NCBI GenBank assembly: GCA_021827985.1
Contig: JAKATL010000014.1
Span: forward strand, 1 to 49,024
Origin: a bacterium
Lineage (GTDB): Bacteria; Chloroflexota; Dormibacteria; Aeolococcales; Bog-877
Direction of reading: 5' to 3'
Length of the DNA stretch: 49,024 nucleotides
Part shown: positions 7,823 to 17,482 of the stretch, in pieces
Layout: every line of letters starts with the position of its first letter
How positions within the stretch are numbered: the stretch's first letter is position 1
Made by a program: the position numbers and the translations under genes
Notes under the pieces: generated by a model
What the model saw: the letters and a program-made list of their open reading frames with translations, nothing else
What the model was told of the DNA's origin: nothing
Databases searched by the model: none

Positions 7823-9793
7823 ATGGGCCCACCTTTGGCACCGCGCCGTTCCGCCCCTCCGCCACGGGTGGTGGTCGGTGAGATCCGACCCAGGGTGGAC
7901 TGCGGGAGCCGGCCAGCCAAAGCCGTGGAGGGCGAGGCCGTGCCGGTGCGGGCTCGCATATTCGCGGACGGCAGGCTGCGCCTACGCGCCCGGGGTCGGT
8001 TGCTTCCCGCGGGCCTGACCGGTGGCTGGCCAGCCGCGCGCACCTTCCCACTGGCGCCGCTCGCGGACGACTGGTGGGAGGGGCACATGTTCCCGGAGAG
8101 CCTCGGGTCATGGCACTTCCGACTGGAGGCCTGGGAGGACCGCTTTGGAACCTGGTGTGATGACATTGCGCGTCGGCTTGCCGCTGGCATAGATCCCACG
8201 CCCGAGCTAGGTGAGGGCTGGGCTCTCGTGCACCAGGCGGCGCGCCGACTGCCCAAAGAGGAAGGCCGCTCGCTCAAGCTGGCGGCCGCCAGGGCCGAGG
8301 GAGCCGGTCCCGATCGGGAGCTTGCCTTTCTCCTCGACGCTGGGCTTCAGAGCCTGCTGGCAACCGTAGTCTGGCCGCCTGTCACGACCTCACCCCCTCA
8401 GCCCCTCTGGGTGGAGCGTCCCAGGGCGCTTTTCGGAAGCTGGTACGAGCTGTTCGCGCGCTCCCAGGGATCTGACGGCCTTCATCCCGGGTCGCTCTCC
8501 GCGGTCGCCGACCGCCTCCCACACCTGGCGTCTCTGGGCTTTGACGTTCTCTACCTGACCCCGATCCACCCGGTGGGGTTGACCGGCAGGCGCGGGCGGA
8601 ACAACGCCGGAGTGGCCCTCCCTGGCGACCCAGGCAGCCCCTGGGCAATTGGGTCCGAGAAAGGTGGCCACATGGATGTGGACCCCGAACTGGGGACGGT
8701 GGAGGACTTTCGCCGGCTCCTCTCTCGGGCCGAGGAGGTCGGGGTGGAGGTGGCCATGGACTACGCCCTTCAGTGCTCACGCGACCACCCCTGGGTGAAG
8801 GAGCACCCAGATTGGTTCCGCCGCCGACCCGACGGTTCCATCCGGCCGGCGGAGAATCCCCCGAAGCGGTACGACGACATCTACCCCCTCGACTTCAGCT
8901 GCCGCGACTGGCGCGGCCTGTGGGCGGCCTGTTACGAGATCCTCGATCACTGGGCTCGCCAGGGGGTGCGGATCTTCCGGGTCGACAACCCCCACACCAA
9001 GCCGGTCCCCTTCTGGGAGTACCTGGTGGGGCGCCTCCGCCTCGAGCACCCAGAGGCCATACTGCTGGCGGAGGCGTTCACCGCGCCGGCGATGATGCGT
9101 GAACTGGCCAAGGTCGGGTTCTCCCAGTCGTACACCTACTTCACCTGGCGGCAGACCAAGGACGAGCTGGTGGCCTACGGGCGCGAACTGGCGGAGGACA
9201 CCGCCGACTTTCTGCGGCCGAACTTCTTCGTCAACACGCCCGACATACTCACTGCTCAGCTGCAGGAGGGGGGCGCGGGAGCCTTCCGCTCCAGGCTCCT
9301 GCTCGCCTCCACCCTGTCCTCTAGCTATGGGATCTACAGCGGGTTTGAGCATCTGGAGCGGGCGGCACAGCGGCCCGGAAGTGAGGAGTACCTGGATTCC
9401 GAGAAGTACCAGTACCGCCCACGACCTGACCATGGCGACCCTGCCCTGGAGGGGCTGATCTCAACCGTGAACGCGGCGAGGCGGGAGCACCCGGCCTTGC
9501 AGCAATTCCGCCGGCTCTTCTTTCACTGGGCCGACCACCCCGACCTCCTGTGCTACTCGAAGACCACTCCAGCGCTCGAGGACCGGGTCCTGGTGGTCGT
9601 GAATCTCGATCCCTGGCAGGCCCACGAGTCCATGGTGCACCTTGATCTGGGCAAGCTCGGCCTGAGCTCTGACGCCAGCTTTGCGGTCCGGGACCTGCTG
9701 GACGGGGCGGAATACCGCTGGCAGGGGCCACACAACTACGTCCGTCTCGACCCGGCCCGAGCTCCTGGTCATCTCTTCGAGGTGGTTCCATGA
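7823..9793 (+). CDS. glgE: Alpha-1,4-glucan:maltose-1-phosphate maltosyltransferase GlgE
   Basis: 656-residue GH13_3 enzyme that transfers maltosyl units from alpha-maltose-1-phosphate to the non-reducing end of alpha-1,4-glucan. An N-terminal beta domain (to about 190) precedes the TIM barrel. The catalytic triad is Asp388 ([12 protein letters not shown]), Glu417 (LLAEAF) and Asp474 (VNTPDIL); the spacings of 29 and 57 residues equal those I recall for Streptomyces GlgE (Asp394, Glu423, Asp480). First gene of glgE-treS-mak-glgB; it overlaps treS by 4 bp (ATGA). The start is an ATG directly behind a palindrome and lacks an obvious ribosome binding site. Confidence 0.96.
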   Translation: MGPPLAPRRSAPPPRVVVGEIRPRVDCGSRPAKAVEGEAVPVRARIFADGRLRLRARGRLLPAGLTGGWPAARTFPLAPLADDWWEGHMFPESLGSWHFRLEAWEDRFGTWCDDIARRLAAGIDPTPELGEGWALVHQAARRLPKEEGRSLKLAAARAEGAGPDRELAFLLDAGLQSLLATVVWPPVTTSPPQPLWVERPRALFGSWYELFARSQGSDGLHPGSLSAVADRLPHLASLGFDVLYLTPIHPVGLTGRRGRNNAGVALPGDPGSPWAIGSEKGGHMDVDPELGTVEDFRRLLSRAEEVGVEVAMDYALQCSRDHPWVKEHPDWFRRRPDGSIRPAENPPKRYDDIYPLDFSCRDWRGLWAACYEILDHWARQGVRIFRVDNPHTKPVPFWEYLVGRLRLEHPEAILLAEAFTAPAMMRELAKVGFSQSYTYFTWRQTKDELVAYGRELAEDTADFLRPNFFVNTPDILTAQLQEGGAGAFRSRLLLASTLSSSYGIYSGFEHLERAAQRPGSEEYLDSEKYQYRPRPDHGDPALEGLISTVNAARREHPALQQFRRLFFHWADHPDLLCYSKTTPALEDRVLVVVNLDPWQAHESMVHLDLGKLGLSSDASFAVRDLLDGAEYRWQGPHNYVRLDPARAPGHLFEVVP

Positions 9794-11433
9794 CCTCCCC
9801 CAAGCCCTCGCGCTGGTACCAGGATGCGGTGATGTACGAGGTGCTGGTTCGTGGCTTCTACGACAGCAACGGAGACGGTATCGGCGACCTGCCCGGCCTC
9901 ACCTCCAAGCTGGACTACCTCAACTGGCTGGGCGTCGACTGCATCTGGATGCTCCCGGTGTTCGCCTCGCCGCTCCGGGACGGTGGCTATGACATCTCCG
10001 ACTTCTACGCGGTTCACCCGGATTACGGCACCGTGGACGACTTCCGCGAGCTGATCGAGGCGGCTCACGCCAGGGGGATCCGGGTCATCTCGGATCTGGT
10101 GATGAACCACACATCGGACCTGCACCCCTGGTTCCAGGAAGCTCGGAGCAGCCCGTCCTCGCCGAAGCGCGATTGGTACGTCTGGAGTGACACCAATTCG
10201 CGGTACCGCCAGGCCCGGGTCATCTTCGTGGACACGGAGACCTCCAATTGGACCTGGGATGAGGTGGCAGGCGCCTACTACTGGCACCGCTTCTTCCGGC
10301 ACCAGCCCGACCTCAATTACGACAACCCCGAGGTCCAGGAGGCCATGCTGGACGTCATCCGTTACTGGCTGGGCATGGGGCTGGACGGGCTGCGCTTGGA
10401 TGCGGTCCCCTACCTTTTCGAGCGCGAGGGCACGAACTGCGAGAACCTGCCAGAGACCCATCAGTACCTGAAGCAGGTCCGGACCGTCGTGGATGCCGAG
10501 TTTCCCGACCGGGTGCTGCTGGCGGAGGCCAACCAGTGGCCCAGGGACGTCCGCGCCTACTACGGCGATGGCGACGAGTGCCACATGTGCTTCCACTTCC
10601 CCCTCATGCCGAGGATGTTCATGGCGCTGCGCCAGGAGCAGCGCTACCCGATCACCGAGATCCTGGCGGAGACGCCCGCCATTCCCGAGGGTTGCCAGTG
10701 GGGCCTGTTCCTGCGCAATCACGACGAGCTGACGCTGGAGATGGTGACCGAGAGCGAGCGCGACTACATGTACTCCGAATTCGCCGCCGACCCTCGGATG
10801 AAGCTGAACTTGGGGATCCGTCGGCGTCTCGCCCCCCTGCTCGGCAATGGACGGCGCCAGATGGAGCTCTTCATCGCCCTGCTCCTCTCCCTCCCCGGGA
10901 CCCCGATCCTCTACTACGGGGACGAAATCGGGATGGGTGACAACGTGTACGTGCGGGATCGAGACGGCGTCCGCACCCCGATGCAGTGGAACGCCGACCG
11001 ATGCGGTGGATTCTCGCGGGCTGACTTCGCCCAGTTGTACCTGCCCCCACTCATGGACCCCGTTTACGGCTACCAGGCCTGCAATGTGGAACAGCAGCAG
11101 CGCAGCGAGAGCTCACTGTTACAGTGGGTGCGGAGGTTTGTGAGGGTGCGCCAGGCCCACCCGGTCTTCGGGCGGGGCGACTTCACCGTTGTGGAAGTCA
11201 ACAACCCCTCGGTTTTCGCCTTCGTGCGATCCTCTGCGGATGAGGAGGTGCTGTGCGTGAACAACCTCTCGCGCTTCGCCCAGCCGGCAAGTCTGGCGCT
11301 GCCTGCCTACTCCGGCCGCTTCCCCGTGGAGTTGGTGGGCCGGGTCCCCTTCCCCAAGATCGGACGGTCACCCTATCCGGTGACACTCGGGCCCCACGGC
11401 TTCTACTGGCTCAGGCTCGAGCAAGTATCTTGA
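9790..11433 (+). CDS. treS: Trehalose synthase / maltose alpha-D-glucosyltransferase
   Basis: 547-residue GH13_16 enzyme interconverting trehalose and maltose; in the GlgE pathway it supplies alpha-maltose to maltokinase. The start [24 protein letters not shown] is typical. Catalytic residues: nucleophile Asp204 (GLRLDAVPY), acid/base Glu246 (LLAEANQWP) and Asp312 (FLRNHDEL). A C-terminal beta domain closes the protein. Unlike the TreS-Mak fusions of some bacteria, the kinase is a separate gene here. Start in ATGA overlap with glgE; its stop overlaps the next TTG start. Confidence 0.97.
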   Translation: MTSPKPSRWYQDAVMYEVLVRGFYDSNGDGIGDLPGLTSKLDYLNWLGVDCIWMLPVFASPLRDGGYDISDFYAVHPDYGTVDDFRELIEAAHARGIRVISDLVMNHTSDLHPWFQEARSSPSSPKRDWYVWSDTNSRYRQARVIFVDTETSNWTWDEVAGAYYWHRFFRHQPDLNYDNPEVQEAMLDVIRYWLGMGLDGLRLDAVPYLFEREGTNCENLPETHQYLKQVRTVVDAEFPDRVLLAEANQWPRDVRAYYGDGDECHMCFHFPLMPRMFMALRQEQRYPITEILAETPAIPEGCQWGLFLRNHDELTLEMVTESERDYMYSEFAADPRMKLNLGIRRRLAPLLGNGRRQMELFIALLLSLPGTPILYYGDEIGMGDNVYVRDRDGVRTPMQWNADRCGGFSRADFAQLYLPPLMDPVYGYQACNVEQQQRSESSLLQWVRRFVRVRQAHPVFGRGDFTVVEVNNPSVFAFVRSSADEEVLCVNNLSRFAQPASLALPAYSGRFPVELVGRVPFPKIGRSPYPVTLGPHGFYWLRLEQVS

Positions 11434-12929
11434 CCCTCGACCTGGACCACCTGCCCCAGCTGTTCGCCGGGATCGCCAGCTGGCTTCCCGGTCAGCGCTG
11501 GTTCGGGCACAAGGCGGAGGGCGTCACCTTCGTGCGTCCGCGGGCGACCTTGTGGGTCTCTCCCCTCCCCCGCCCCCGAGCCCTGGTGCTGGCCGAGGTC
11601 GGCCTGGAGTCCGGCGCCCGGGCCGCCTATCACCTGGGCCTCGACTTCGATCCCGACAGCCCAACGGACTCCCGCGACGTCATCTGGGACGGTGTGGACC
11701 TCGAGGGCAGGCGCTGGTCAGTGAGGGAGGTGCTCGCCCAGCCGTCCTTCTCCCACGCCCTCATCGGTGCCGCGCGCCCCGGGTTGCCTCAGGCCACACG
11801 TCTGGTGGTCACGCCGGAGGGGGCGGACCGATTCCTGACCTCCTCCGCAGAGTCCCGGGCACTTGGGCTGGAGCAGAGCAACAGCAGTCTTGTCGTTGGC
11901 GAGCGGGTGCTGGTCAAGTTCTACCGCCGAGCCTGGCCCGCGCCCAGCCCCGAGGTGGAGCTGACCTCGGCTCTAACCCGAGTCGGCTTCCCGGCCATCG
12001 CCCCGGCCCTGGGGGCCATGGAGCTGGAGGCGGGGGGTGAACGCACCACACTAGCCCTGATCCAGCGCTACTTGGCCAACTCCACCGAGGGGATGTTGCT
12101 GGCCCTCACCTCACTTCGGGATTTGGAGGGCGACCTGCTCATGGAGGCGGACGGAGAGGTGCCACCTCCTGAACGCTGCCGGCGAGCCGTCCTGGAACAG
12201 GGGGGCTCATTCCTTCCGTCCGCACGCGAGCTTGGTCATCTGACTGCGGCACTGCACCTGGCGCTCGCCTCCCCGGCCAGCGACCTTGAGCCACCGGCTG
12301 CCCCCATGGGGCGCTCTGACCTGCAGTCGATCCGAGACCGTGGACTCCAGCATTTGGAGCGGCTCCTCGAGCTGCCCGAGCCTCGACTGGAACCTCTGCG
12401 GGTGCGGGCGGCGGATGCTCGGCAGGTCCTGGTCTCGGTTGGCAGATTGACCGAGGCCGGGAGCAAGATCCGGGTCCACGGGGATCTGCATCTCGGGCAG
12501 GTTGTCCGCAATGACGAGGGCTGGCACTTCCTGGACTTCGAGGGCCGTCCATCTGAGCCGCCCGAGCTCCGACGCCAGCCGGCGTCTCCGCTGCGGGACG
12601 TGGCCGGGATGCTCCGCTCTCTGGAGTACGCGGCTGCCCTGGCGCTGCGTCAGCAGGTGCACCCCGACGAGGCCAATGCCAGAACGCTAAGCCCGTATGG
12701 GCGGGCCTGGGCCGAGGTGATGAGGGAGGCCTTCTGGCTGGCTTACTGGCGTGATCCGGGGGTGCTGACACTTCTTCCTCCCGCTCCGGGGGACAGGGAG
12801 CTTCTCCTGCGGGCGCTGGAGCTCAATCAGTGTCTCTATGAGCTCGACTACGAGCTCAACTTCCGCCCCGACTGGATCGAGATTCCCCTCGAGGGGATCG
12901 TCCGTCTGGTCGCCGAGGGGAGCCGGTGA
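11430..12929 (+). CDS. mak: Maltokinase (maltose 1-kinase, Pep2 type)
   Basis: 499-residue aminoglycoside-phosphotransferase-fold kinase that uses ATP to make alpha-maltose-1-phosphate for GlgE. The N-terminal cap carries the signature [13 protein letters not shown] (about 20-32); the catalytic loop is VHGDLHLGQ with Asp near 352, and the metal-binding DFEG follows about 20 residues later, then the typical [14 protein letters not shown]. The TTG at 11430 overlaps the treS stop (TTGA), which fits the coupled operon; a longer frame from 11253 would lie inside treS. Overlaps glgB by 4 bp. Confidence 0.93.
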   Translation: MTLDLDHLPQLFAGIASWLPGQRWFGHKAEGVTFVRPRATLWVSPLPRPRALVLAEVGLESGARAAYHLGLDFDPDSPTDSRDVIWDGVDLEGRRWSVREVLAQPSFSHALIGAARPGLPQATRLVVTPEGADRFLTSSAESRALGLEQSNSSLVVGERVLVKFYRRAWPAPSPEVELTSALTRVGFPAIAPALGAMELEAGGERTTLALIQRYLANSTEGMLLALTSLRDLEGDLLMEADGEVPPPERCRRAVLEQGGSFLPSARELGHLTAALHLALASPASDLEPPAAPMGRSDLQSIRDRGLQHLERLLELPEPRLEPLRVRAADARQVLVSVGRLTEAGSKIRVHGDLHLGQVVRNDEGWHFLDFEGRPSEPPELRRQPASPLRDVAGMLRSLEYAAALALRQQVHPDEANARTLSPYGRAWAEVMREAFWLAYWRDPGVLTLLPPAPGDRELLLRALELNQCLYELDYELNFRPDWIEIPLEGIVRLVAEGSR

Positions 12930-15148
12930 CCCGATCTTCGGGCATGGTCGAGCAGGTGGCCCTCCTGCGCTCCGGCCGCTGCCAGGAGCCCCATTCCATA
13001 CTCGGCCTGCATCGCACCGGCGGCGGCGGGATGGCCCTGATCTGGCGCCCGGGCGCTCCTGGTCTGAGCGGGCTGGTCGGACGTGAACGTTTCTCCTTCC
13101 ACCCGCTCGAGGAGGATCCGGAATTTCAGTTCGCCATCCTCAGCCGAGAGCTGATGGAAGCCGCGGAGGACTTGGCCCGTTCGGGGATGCCGCCCTTCCT
13201 GCTCGAGCGGAAGTCCGCCGAAGGGACCGAGTCTGTGCCGGCCGATCCCTACAGCCTCAGCCCGACTCTGGGTCCCCAGGACCTGCACCTTCTGGCTGAG
13301 GGCTCAGACCGGTACCTGTACCGCCATCTAGGCGCGAATCACCGGGAGCACCAGGGGGTGGAGGGGACGGCCTTCGCAGTCTGGGCACCCAACGCCCTGG
13401 GAGTGCGGGTGGTTGGCCCCTTCTGCGGGTGGGACTCCCCCACCCTGCCCATGCGCAATCTGGGTTCCTCGGGGATCTGGGAGATCTTCGTACCCGGAGT
13501 CGGGGCGGGGACTCTGTACAAATTCTGGATCCTGCGTGCCGACGGCAGCTGGGTGTACAAGGCCGACCCCGTGGGACGGCGCATGGAGATGCCGCCACGA
13601 ACCGCCAGCATCGTCGCCGCACCGTTGGTTCCGGCTGGAGGCGAATGGCGCCGGGCTCGCGACTCCAGGCAGCCACTGAGCTCGCCGATCAGCGTCTACG
13701 AGGTGCACCTGGGCTCCTGGCGCCGTCGCGAAGATGGGTCACCTCCTACCTACCGTGAGCTGGGTGAGGAGCTGGGCGCCTACGCACGGGACCTGGGCTT
13801 CACCCATGTGGAGCTGATGCCCGTGGCCGAGCACCCATACGGAGGCTCCTGGGGCTACCAGGTCAGCGGCTACTACGCGCCCACCGCTCGATACGGCGAC
13901 CCTCAGGACTTCCTTGACATGGTCCAGGCGCTGCACCAGGCCGGGGTCGGGGTGATTTTAGACTGGGTCCCCGCCCACTTCCCCCGGGACGACTTCGCCC
14001 TCAGCCGATTCGACGGAACCGCCCTTTACGAGCACCAGGACCCCCGGCTCGGCGTGCACCCCGACTGGGGGACCGCCATCTTCAACTTCGGGCGCCGCGA
14101 AGTGCGCAACTTTCTCGTGGCCAACGCTCTGTACTGGCTCGACGAGTTCGATGTGGACGGCCTGCGGGTCGATGCCGTGGCCTCCATGCTCTATCTCGAT
14201 TACAGCCGCAGGCCGGGTGAGTGGCTCCCCAACCGGTTCGGTGGCCGGGAGAACCTGGAGGCGGTGGAGTTCCTCCGTGAGGTCAACGTGGCGGTGTACG
14301 GGGAGCATCCCGGCGCCCTGATGATCGCCGAGGAGTCCACCGCCTGGCCGGGGGTCAGCCGCCCGGTGTACACCGGGGGATTGGGGTTTGGCCTCAAGTG
14401 GAACCTGGGGTGGATGCATGACACCCTCGACTACTTCTCTCGTGACCCCATCCACCGTCGGTACCACCACAACTCCCTCACCTTCAGTCTGATGTACGCC
14501 TTCAGCGAGAACTTCCTGCTACCCCTCTCCCATGACGAGGTGGTCCACGGGAAGGGTTCCCTGCTCAGCCGCATGCCCGGCGATGACTGGCGGAAGTTGG
14601 CCAATCTCCGGGCGCTCTACGGGTACATGTGGGCCCACCCCGGCAAGCAACTGCTCTTCATGGGCAACGAGTTCGCCCAGCGCCGGGAGTGGGATGCCGA
14701 CTCCTGCCTGGACTGGCACCTCCTGGAGCTGCCGGAGCACTTAGGGGTGCAACGATTGGTCCGGGACCTGAACCGCATCTACCGGTCACACCCCCCCCTC
14801 CACGAGCTGGACTTCGATCCCAAGGGCTTTCGCTGGATCGACGGCAGCAACGCCGATGCCAACGTCATCGCCTTCGCGCGCTTCGCCGACAATAGCCATC
14901 GCCACCTGGTGTGTCTTTGCAACCTCTCACCGGTTCCCCGCTTCGGCTACCGAGTAGGGCTGCCCGCGTCCGGCCCCTACCGCGAGGTGCTGAACACCGA
15001 CAGCCGCCACTACGGGGGCAGCGATCTGGGCAATCTCGGAGGGGTCGAGTCCACCCCCACGCCCTGGCACGGACTGCCCAATTCGGCGACGGTGACGCTC
15101 CCCCCCCTGGCCACGGTCTGGCTCGCCCCGGAACCGCTGCCGGACTGA
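12926..15148 (+). CDS. glgB: 1,4-alpha-glucan branching enzyme
   Basis: 740-residue GH13_9 enzyme that cuts alpha-1,4 chains and re-attaches them in alpha-1,6 linkage. N-terminal N1 and CBM48 domains (to about 250) precede the barrel. The triad is Asp416 (GLRVDAVASMLYLDY), Glu469 (MIAEES) and Asp537 (LSHDEVVHGKGS); spacings of 53 and 68 equal those of E. coli GlgB (405, 458, 526). GTG start in a GTGA overlap with mak. Being last in the operon it completes conversion of trehalose to branched glucan. No ADP-glucose genes (glgC, glgA) are in the window. Confidence 0.97.
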   Translation: MTRSSGMVEQVALLRSGRCQEPHSILGLHRTGGGGMALIWRPGAPGLSGLVGRERFSFHPLEEDPEFQFAILSRELMEAAEDLARSGMPPFLLERKSAEGTESVPADPYSLSPTLGPQDLHLLAEGSDRYLYRHLGANHREHQGVEGTAFAVWAPNALGVRVVGPFCGWDSPTLPMRNLGSSGIWEIFVPGVGAGTLYKFWILRADGSWVYKADPVGRRMEMPPRTASIVAAPLVPAGGEWRRARDSRQPLSSPISVYEVHLGSWRRREDGSPPTYRELGEELGAYARDLGFTHVELMPVAEHPYGGSWGYQVSGYYAPTARYGDPQDFLDMVQALHQAGVGVILDWVPAHFPRDDFALSRFDGTALYEHQDPRLGVHPDWGTAIFNFGRREVRNFLVANALYWLDEFDVDGLRVDAVASMLYLDYSRRPGEWLPNRFGGRENLEAVEFLREVNVAVYGEHPGALMIAEESTAWPGVSRPVYTGGLGFGLKWNLGWMHDTLDYFSRDPIHRRYHHNSLTFSLMYAFSENFLLPLSHDEVVHGKGSLLSRMPGDDWRKLANLRALYGYMWAHPGKQLLFMGNEFAQRREWDADSCLDWHLLELPEHLGVQRLVRDLNRIYRSHPPLHELDFDPKGFRWIDGSNADANVIAFARFADNSHRHLVCLCNLSPVPRFGYRVGLPASGPYREVLNTDSRHYGGSDLGNLGGVESTPTPWHGLPNSATVTLPPLATVWLAPEPLPD

Positions 15149-15165
15149 TCAGTCTTCGGTCCCGG

Positions 15166-16479
15166 CTACTTCTTCCCGAAGGCCCGCGGCTCCCTGGTGA
15201 ACGGATAGGTGGAGATATAGAGCTTCTCCACCCTCCCTTCCGAGTCGCGCACCACTCGCATCTCTTCTCCCCGTTCGCTGCCCCTCTCCACCACCCACCG
15301 GTCCCCTTCGAGCCGCCGGTACCGCTCGGGCGGGGCCTCTGGCGCGCCGGCCGGGCGCGCCTCGAGCGCCTCCCCGGACCAGGTGAAGACCCACTCCGTC
15401 CACTCGGACCACCAACGGCCCAGGACTCCTTCCACCTCTCGGGGAGGTGGCGCTGAGGGATGCCAGGGCTTCTGAGACACCTCCCCCACCGCCTCCAACA
15501 CGTCCGCGGCCAGCTGGGCGATGGGTATGCCGGACCCCGTGTTGCACAGCAGAGCGACGGAGGTGCCGAACGGGGGCGCGCAGAATGCGGCCGCCAGGAA
15601 CCCCGGCATCCCCCCCGTATGCCCGACGAAGACGTTGGTACCGCGCCTCACCAGCATCAGCCCGAGGCCCCAGGCCATCGTCCAGCCGGCCAGGTCAGCG
15701 AGCACCCTGGGGGTCCGCATCAGCTCCAGTTGTTCGCCGGGCAGCACCCGGTCGTCGCCCCTTACGAGGAAGTCCGACCACCGCCAGAGGTCCTGGGCGG
15801 TGCTCCAGAGCTGGGCCGCCGGGGCGATGCCCCCGGTGTCCATCGCCGGCTCCACCACGACCTCTTGCTGGTACGGGGTGACCGAGTATCCGACGGCCAC
15901 CGGATCCTCAGGCCTCCAGGTGGTGCGGACCATTCCGAGCGGAGTCAGGATCGACTCCCGGATGTACTGCTCCCAGGTCTTCCCCGCGACCCGGGCCAGC
16001 ACCTCACCCAGGAGGGCAAACCCCAGATTGGAGTAGTGCCAGCCCTCCCCTGGCTCCAGCAGCACCCGCGCCTGCGCGGCGTTGGAAGGGAGCTGCTCGG
16101 CGGACGGGACCTCCAAGGTTTCCCACACCTCACCGACTGGTTCTCGCTGCAACCCAGAGGTGTGGGAGAGGAGCTGATCCAGCCTCAGGCCACCGTGAGG
16201 GGCTCCCGGCCAAACCGCCTCCAGTGGCTGGTCCAGGGATAGCCGGCCGGCCCCGACCTGCTGCATGATCCCGACGGCCGTGAGCGTCTTGGTGATGGAC
16301 CCCAGTCGGTACTGAACCTCGGGGCCCGCAGGAAGGCCGCGCCCCACGTCGGCCAGGCCGACCGACACCTCGGCCAAGGGGCGGCCCTCATGGGCCACCA
16401 CCGCTACCAGGCTGACCAGCCGCCGGCGCCGCTGGGCATCCAAGATGAGGCGGCGCACCGTGGCGCTGATCTCCTCCAC
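15166..16479 (-). CDS. Serine hydrolase of the beta-lactamase (class C/EstB) family
   Basis: 437 residues. Nucleophile Ser61 and Lys64 in SITK, Tyr149-Ser-Asn151 as the second motif and His287-Thr-Gly289 as the third, in the order and spacing of class C beta-lactamase-like esterases and D-peptidases. A C-terminal ~130-residue domain of mixed beta strands (GRWWSEWTEWVFTW..., WVVERG...) resembles the lipocalin-like tail of such hydrolases. No signal peptide is evident, suggesting a cytosolic esterase or peptidase; substrate unknown. GTG at 16479 was chosen as the first codon before family-like sequence; a much longer frame to 16836 would run antisense over the next gene. Convergent with glgB. 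Confidence 0.87.
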   Translation of the reverse strand: MEEISATVRRLILDAQRRRRLVSLVAVVAHEGRPLAEVSVGLADVGRGLPAGPEVQYRLGSITKTLTAVGIMQQVGAGRLSLDQPLEAVWPGAPHGGLRLDQLLSHTSGLQREPVGEVWETLEVPSAEQLPSNAAQARVLLEPGEGWHYSNLGFALLGEVLARVAGKTWEQYIRESILTPLGMVRTTWRPEDPVAVGYSVTPYQQEVVVEPAMDTGGIAPAAQLWSTAQDLWRWSDFLVRGDDRVLPGEQLELMRTPRVLADLAGWTMAWGLGLMLVRRGTNVFVGHTGGMPGFLAAAFCAPPFGTSVALLCNTGSGIPIAQLAADVLEAVGEVSQKPWHPSAPPPREVEGVLGRWWSEWTEWVFTWSGEALEARPAGAPEAPPERYRRLEGDRWVVERGSERGEEMRVVRDSEGRVEKLYISTYPFTREPRAFGKK

Positions 16480-16537
16480 GCCTTTAGGGTATCCGGCCGC
16501 CGACAGGTGGCGCCGGCCGGCTGCCATCATTGGCCAG

Positions 16538-17053
16538 GTGCCCGAGGACAAGGGTCCGGCGGAGTCGCTGCAAGGTCTCATTGACCGGTCCTGGAGACGG
16601 GCTGGCGCTTCCCTTCGCGCTGCCTGGCCCGAGGAGCACCGGATGACCGCGGAGCGGCTCCTCTCCTTCTGCCAAGAGCAGCGACACTGCGTGCTGGGCG
16701 TCGCCGCGGGAGATAGGGCGCCCCTTCTTGTCCCGGTGTCATTCCATCTCGCGCCCAGTGGCACGATCTGGCTTCCCACCGGTTCGGGGTCGGTGCGCCT
16801 TGCGGTGCTCAGGCGGAACCCCCGTGCCACGGTCATCGTGGGACAGCCACTCTCCGACCATCACCGGGTGGTGCTGGCCAGCGGTCCGGCGGCCCCGGTG
16901 GAGAGCTTGACGGTACCCCACGCGGTCGCTGGGGCCGCTGAGATGAAGTTGGGAACGCTGGAGTGGGCGGAATGGTGGATCCGCCTCATGCCAGTCCGAC
17001 TTCTGGGTTATGACACCGGCAGCGCCGGGAGCCTGAGGACCTCCCCCCGATAG
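16538..17053 (+). CDS. Pyridoxamine 5'-phosphate oxidase-like flavin/F420-binding protein
   Basis: 171 residues with the split-barrel pattern: RHCVLGVAAGDRAPLLVPVSFHLAPSG (about 48-74), then IWLPTGSGSVRLAVLRRNPRATVIVG, then HHRVVLASGPAAPVE. This matches PNPOx-fold proteins that bind FMN, F420 or haem; the cofactor cannot be assigned. The N-terminal 35 residues form a helix not always present. GTG at 16538 chosen; an alternative ATG starts at the segment MTAERLLSFCQEQ. The last 46 bp overlap the convergent LysM gene, unusual in this otherwise orderly window. Confidence 0.75.
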   Translation: MPEDKGPAESLQGLIDRSWRRAGASLRAAWPEEHRMTAERLLSFCQEQRHCVLGVAAGDRAPLLVPVSFHLAPSGTIWLPTGSGSVRLAVLRRNPRATVIVGQPLSDHHRVVLASGPAAPVESLTVPHAVAGAAEMKLGTLEWAEWWIRLMPVRLLGYDTGSAGSLRTSPR

Positions 17054-17328
17054 ATGACCGCCGAGCTGAGGTGATTGGCGGCCTGGACCAGGGGGATCAC
17101 CTGCCGAGGATCGGACTGCGGGTAGTGGCTGGCGACTATCACCCAGAGGCTCTGCCCCGCACGCACCGTGACGACCGAGTAGGTAGGCCGCGTGGTGCCT
17201 AGGGCGATCTGGGTCATGGCCACGGCGATGGCGCCGGCTACGACCAAGGCGCGCACCACCCGCCGGCGCTGGGTTTGCCAGCTCCGCTCCTCTGCCGGGT
17301 TGGATTGCCGCTCTCTTTGGCCGAACAT
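17008..17328 (-). CDS. Membrane-anchored LysM protein, candidate SOS cell-division inhibitor (YneA-like)
   Basis: 106 residues: basic cytosolic N-terminus to about 24, one transmembrane segment (VVRALVVAGAIAVAMTQIAL, about 24-43) and a single LysM domain (VTVRAGQSLWVIVASHY ... NHLSSAVIYRGEVLRLPAL) to the end. This is the architecture of YneA/DivS-type SOS division suppressors, which bind septal peptidoglycan. The promoter carries two LexA-like boxes around TATACT, with a -35 TTGCAA identical to that of lexA. The ATG lies 8 nt after the -10 with no Shine-Dalgarno sequence, so the message is probably leaderless. Function is inferred; other single-LysM proteins exist. Confidence 0.8.
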   Translation of the reverse strand: MFGQRERQSNPAEERSWQTQRRRVVRALVVAGAIAVAMTQIALGTTRPTYSVVTVRAGQSLWVIVASHYPQSDPRQVIPLVQAANHLSSAVIYRGEVLRLPALPVS

Positions 17329-17365
17329 CTGTGCGGAGTATACAGAACAGATGTGTGGATTGCAA
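17322..17365 (-). promoter_or_regulatory. Promoter of the LysM gene with two LexA-like operators
   Basis: Minus strand: -35 TTGCAA (17360-17365), 17-bp spacer, -10 TATACT (17337-17342). Read on the plus strand, box 1 is CGAACATCTGTGCG (17322-17335) and box 2 AGAACAGATGTGTG (17344-17357); against CGAAC-N4-GTTYG they have one and two mismatches. Together they also form an 8-bp inverted repeat ACATCTGT/ACAGATGT. They bracket the -10, the expected place for repression. Confidence 0.65.
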
Positions 17366-17482
17366 GTCGCACAGTTTCTGGGAAGCCTCAGGAGGCCCGG
17401 CGGGAGGGCCCAGTGGGCACCGCGCTGGTCTCTTGGGATGAGCCCGCCTGCTGCTGGACTACCCTTGGCCCGCTGTTGGGTG

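Noticed and set aside
12207..12771. Minus-strand frames inside mak
   Set aside because: They mirror the maltokinase frame and contain no recognisable domain.
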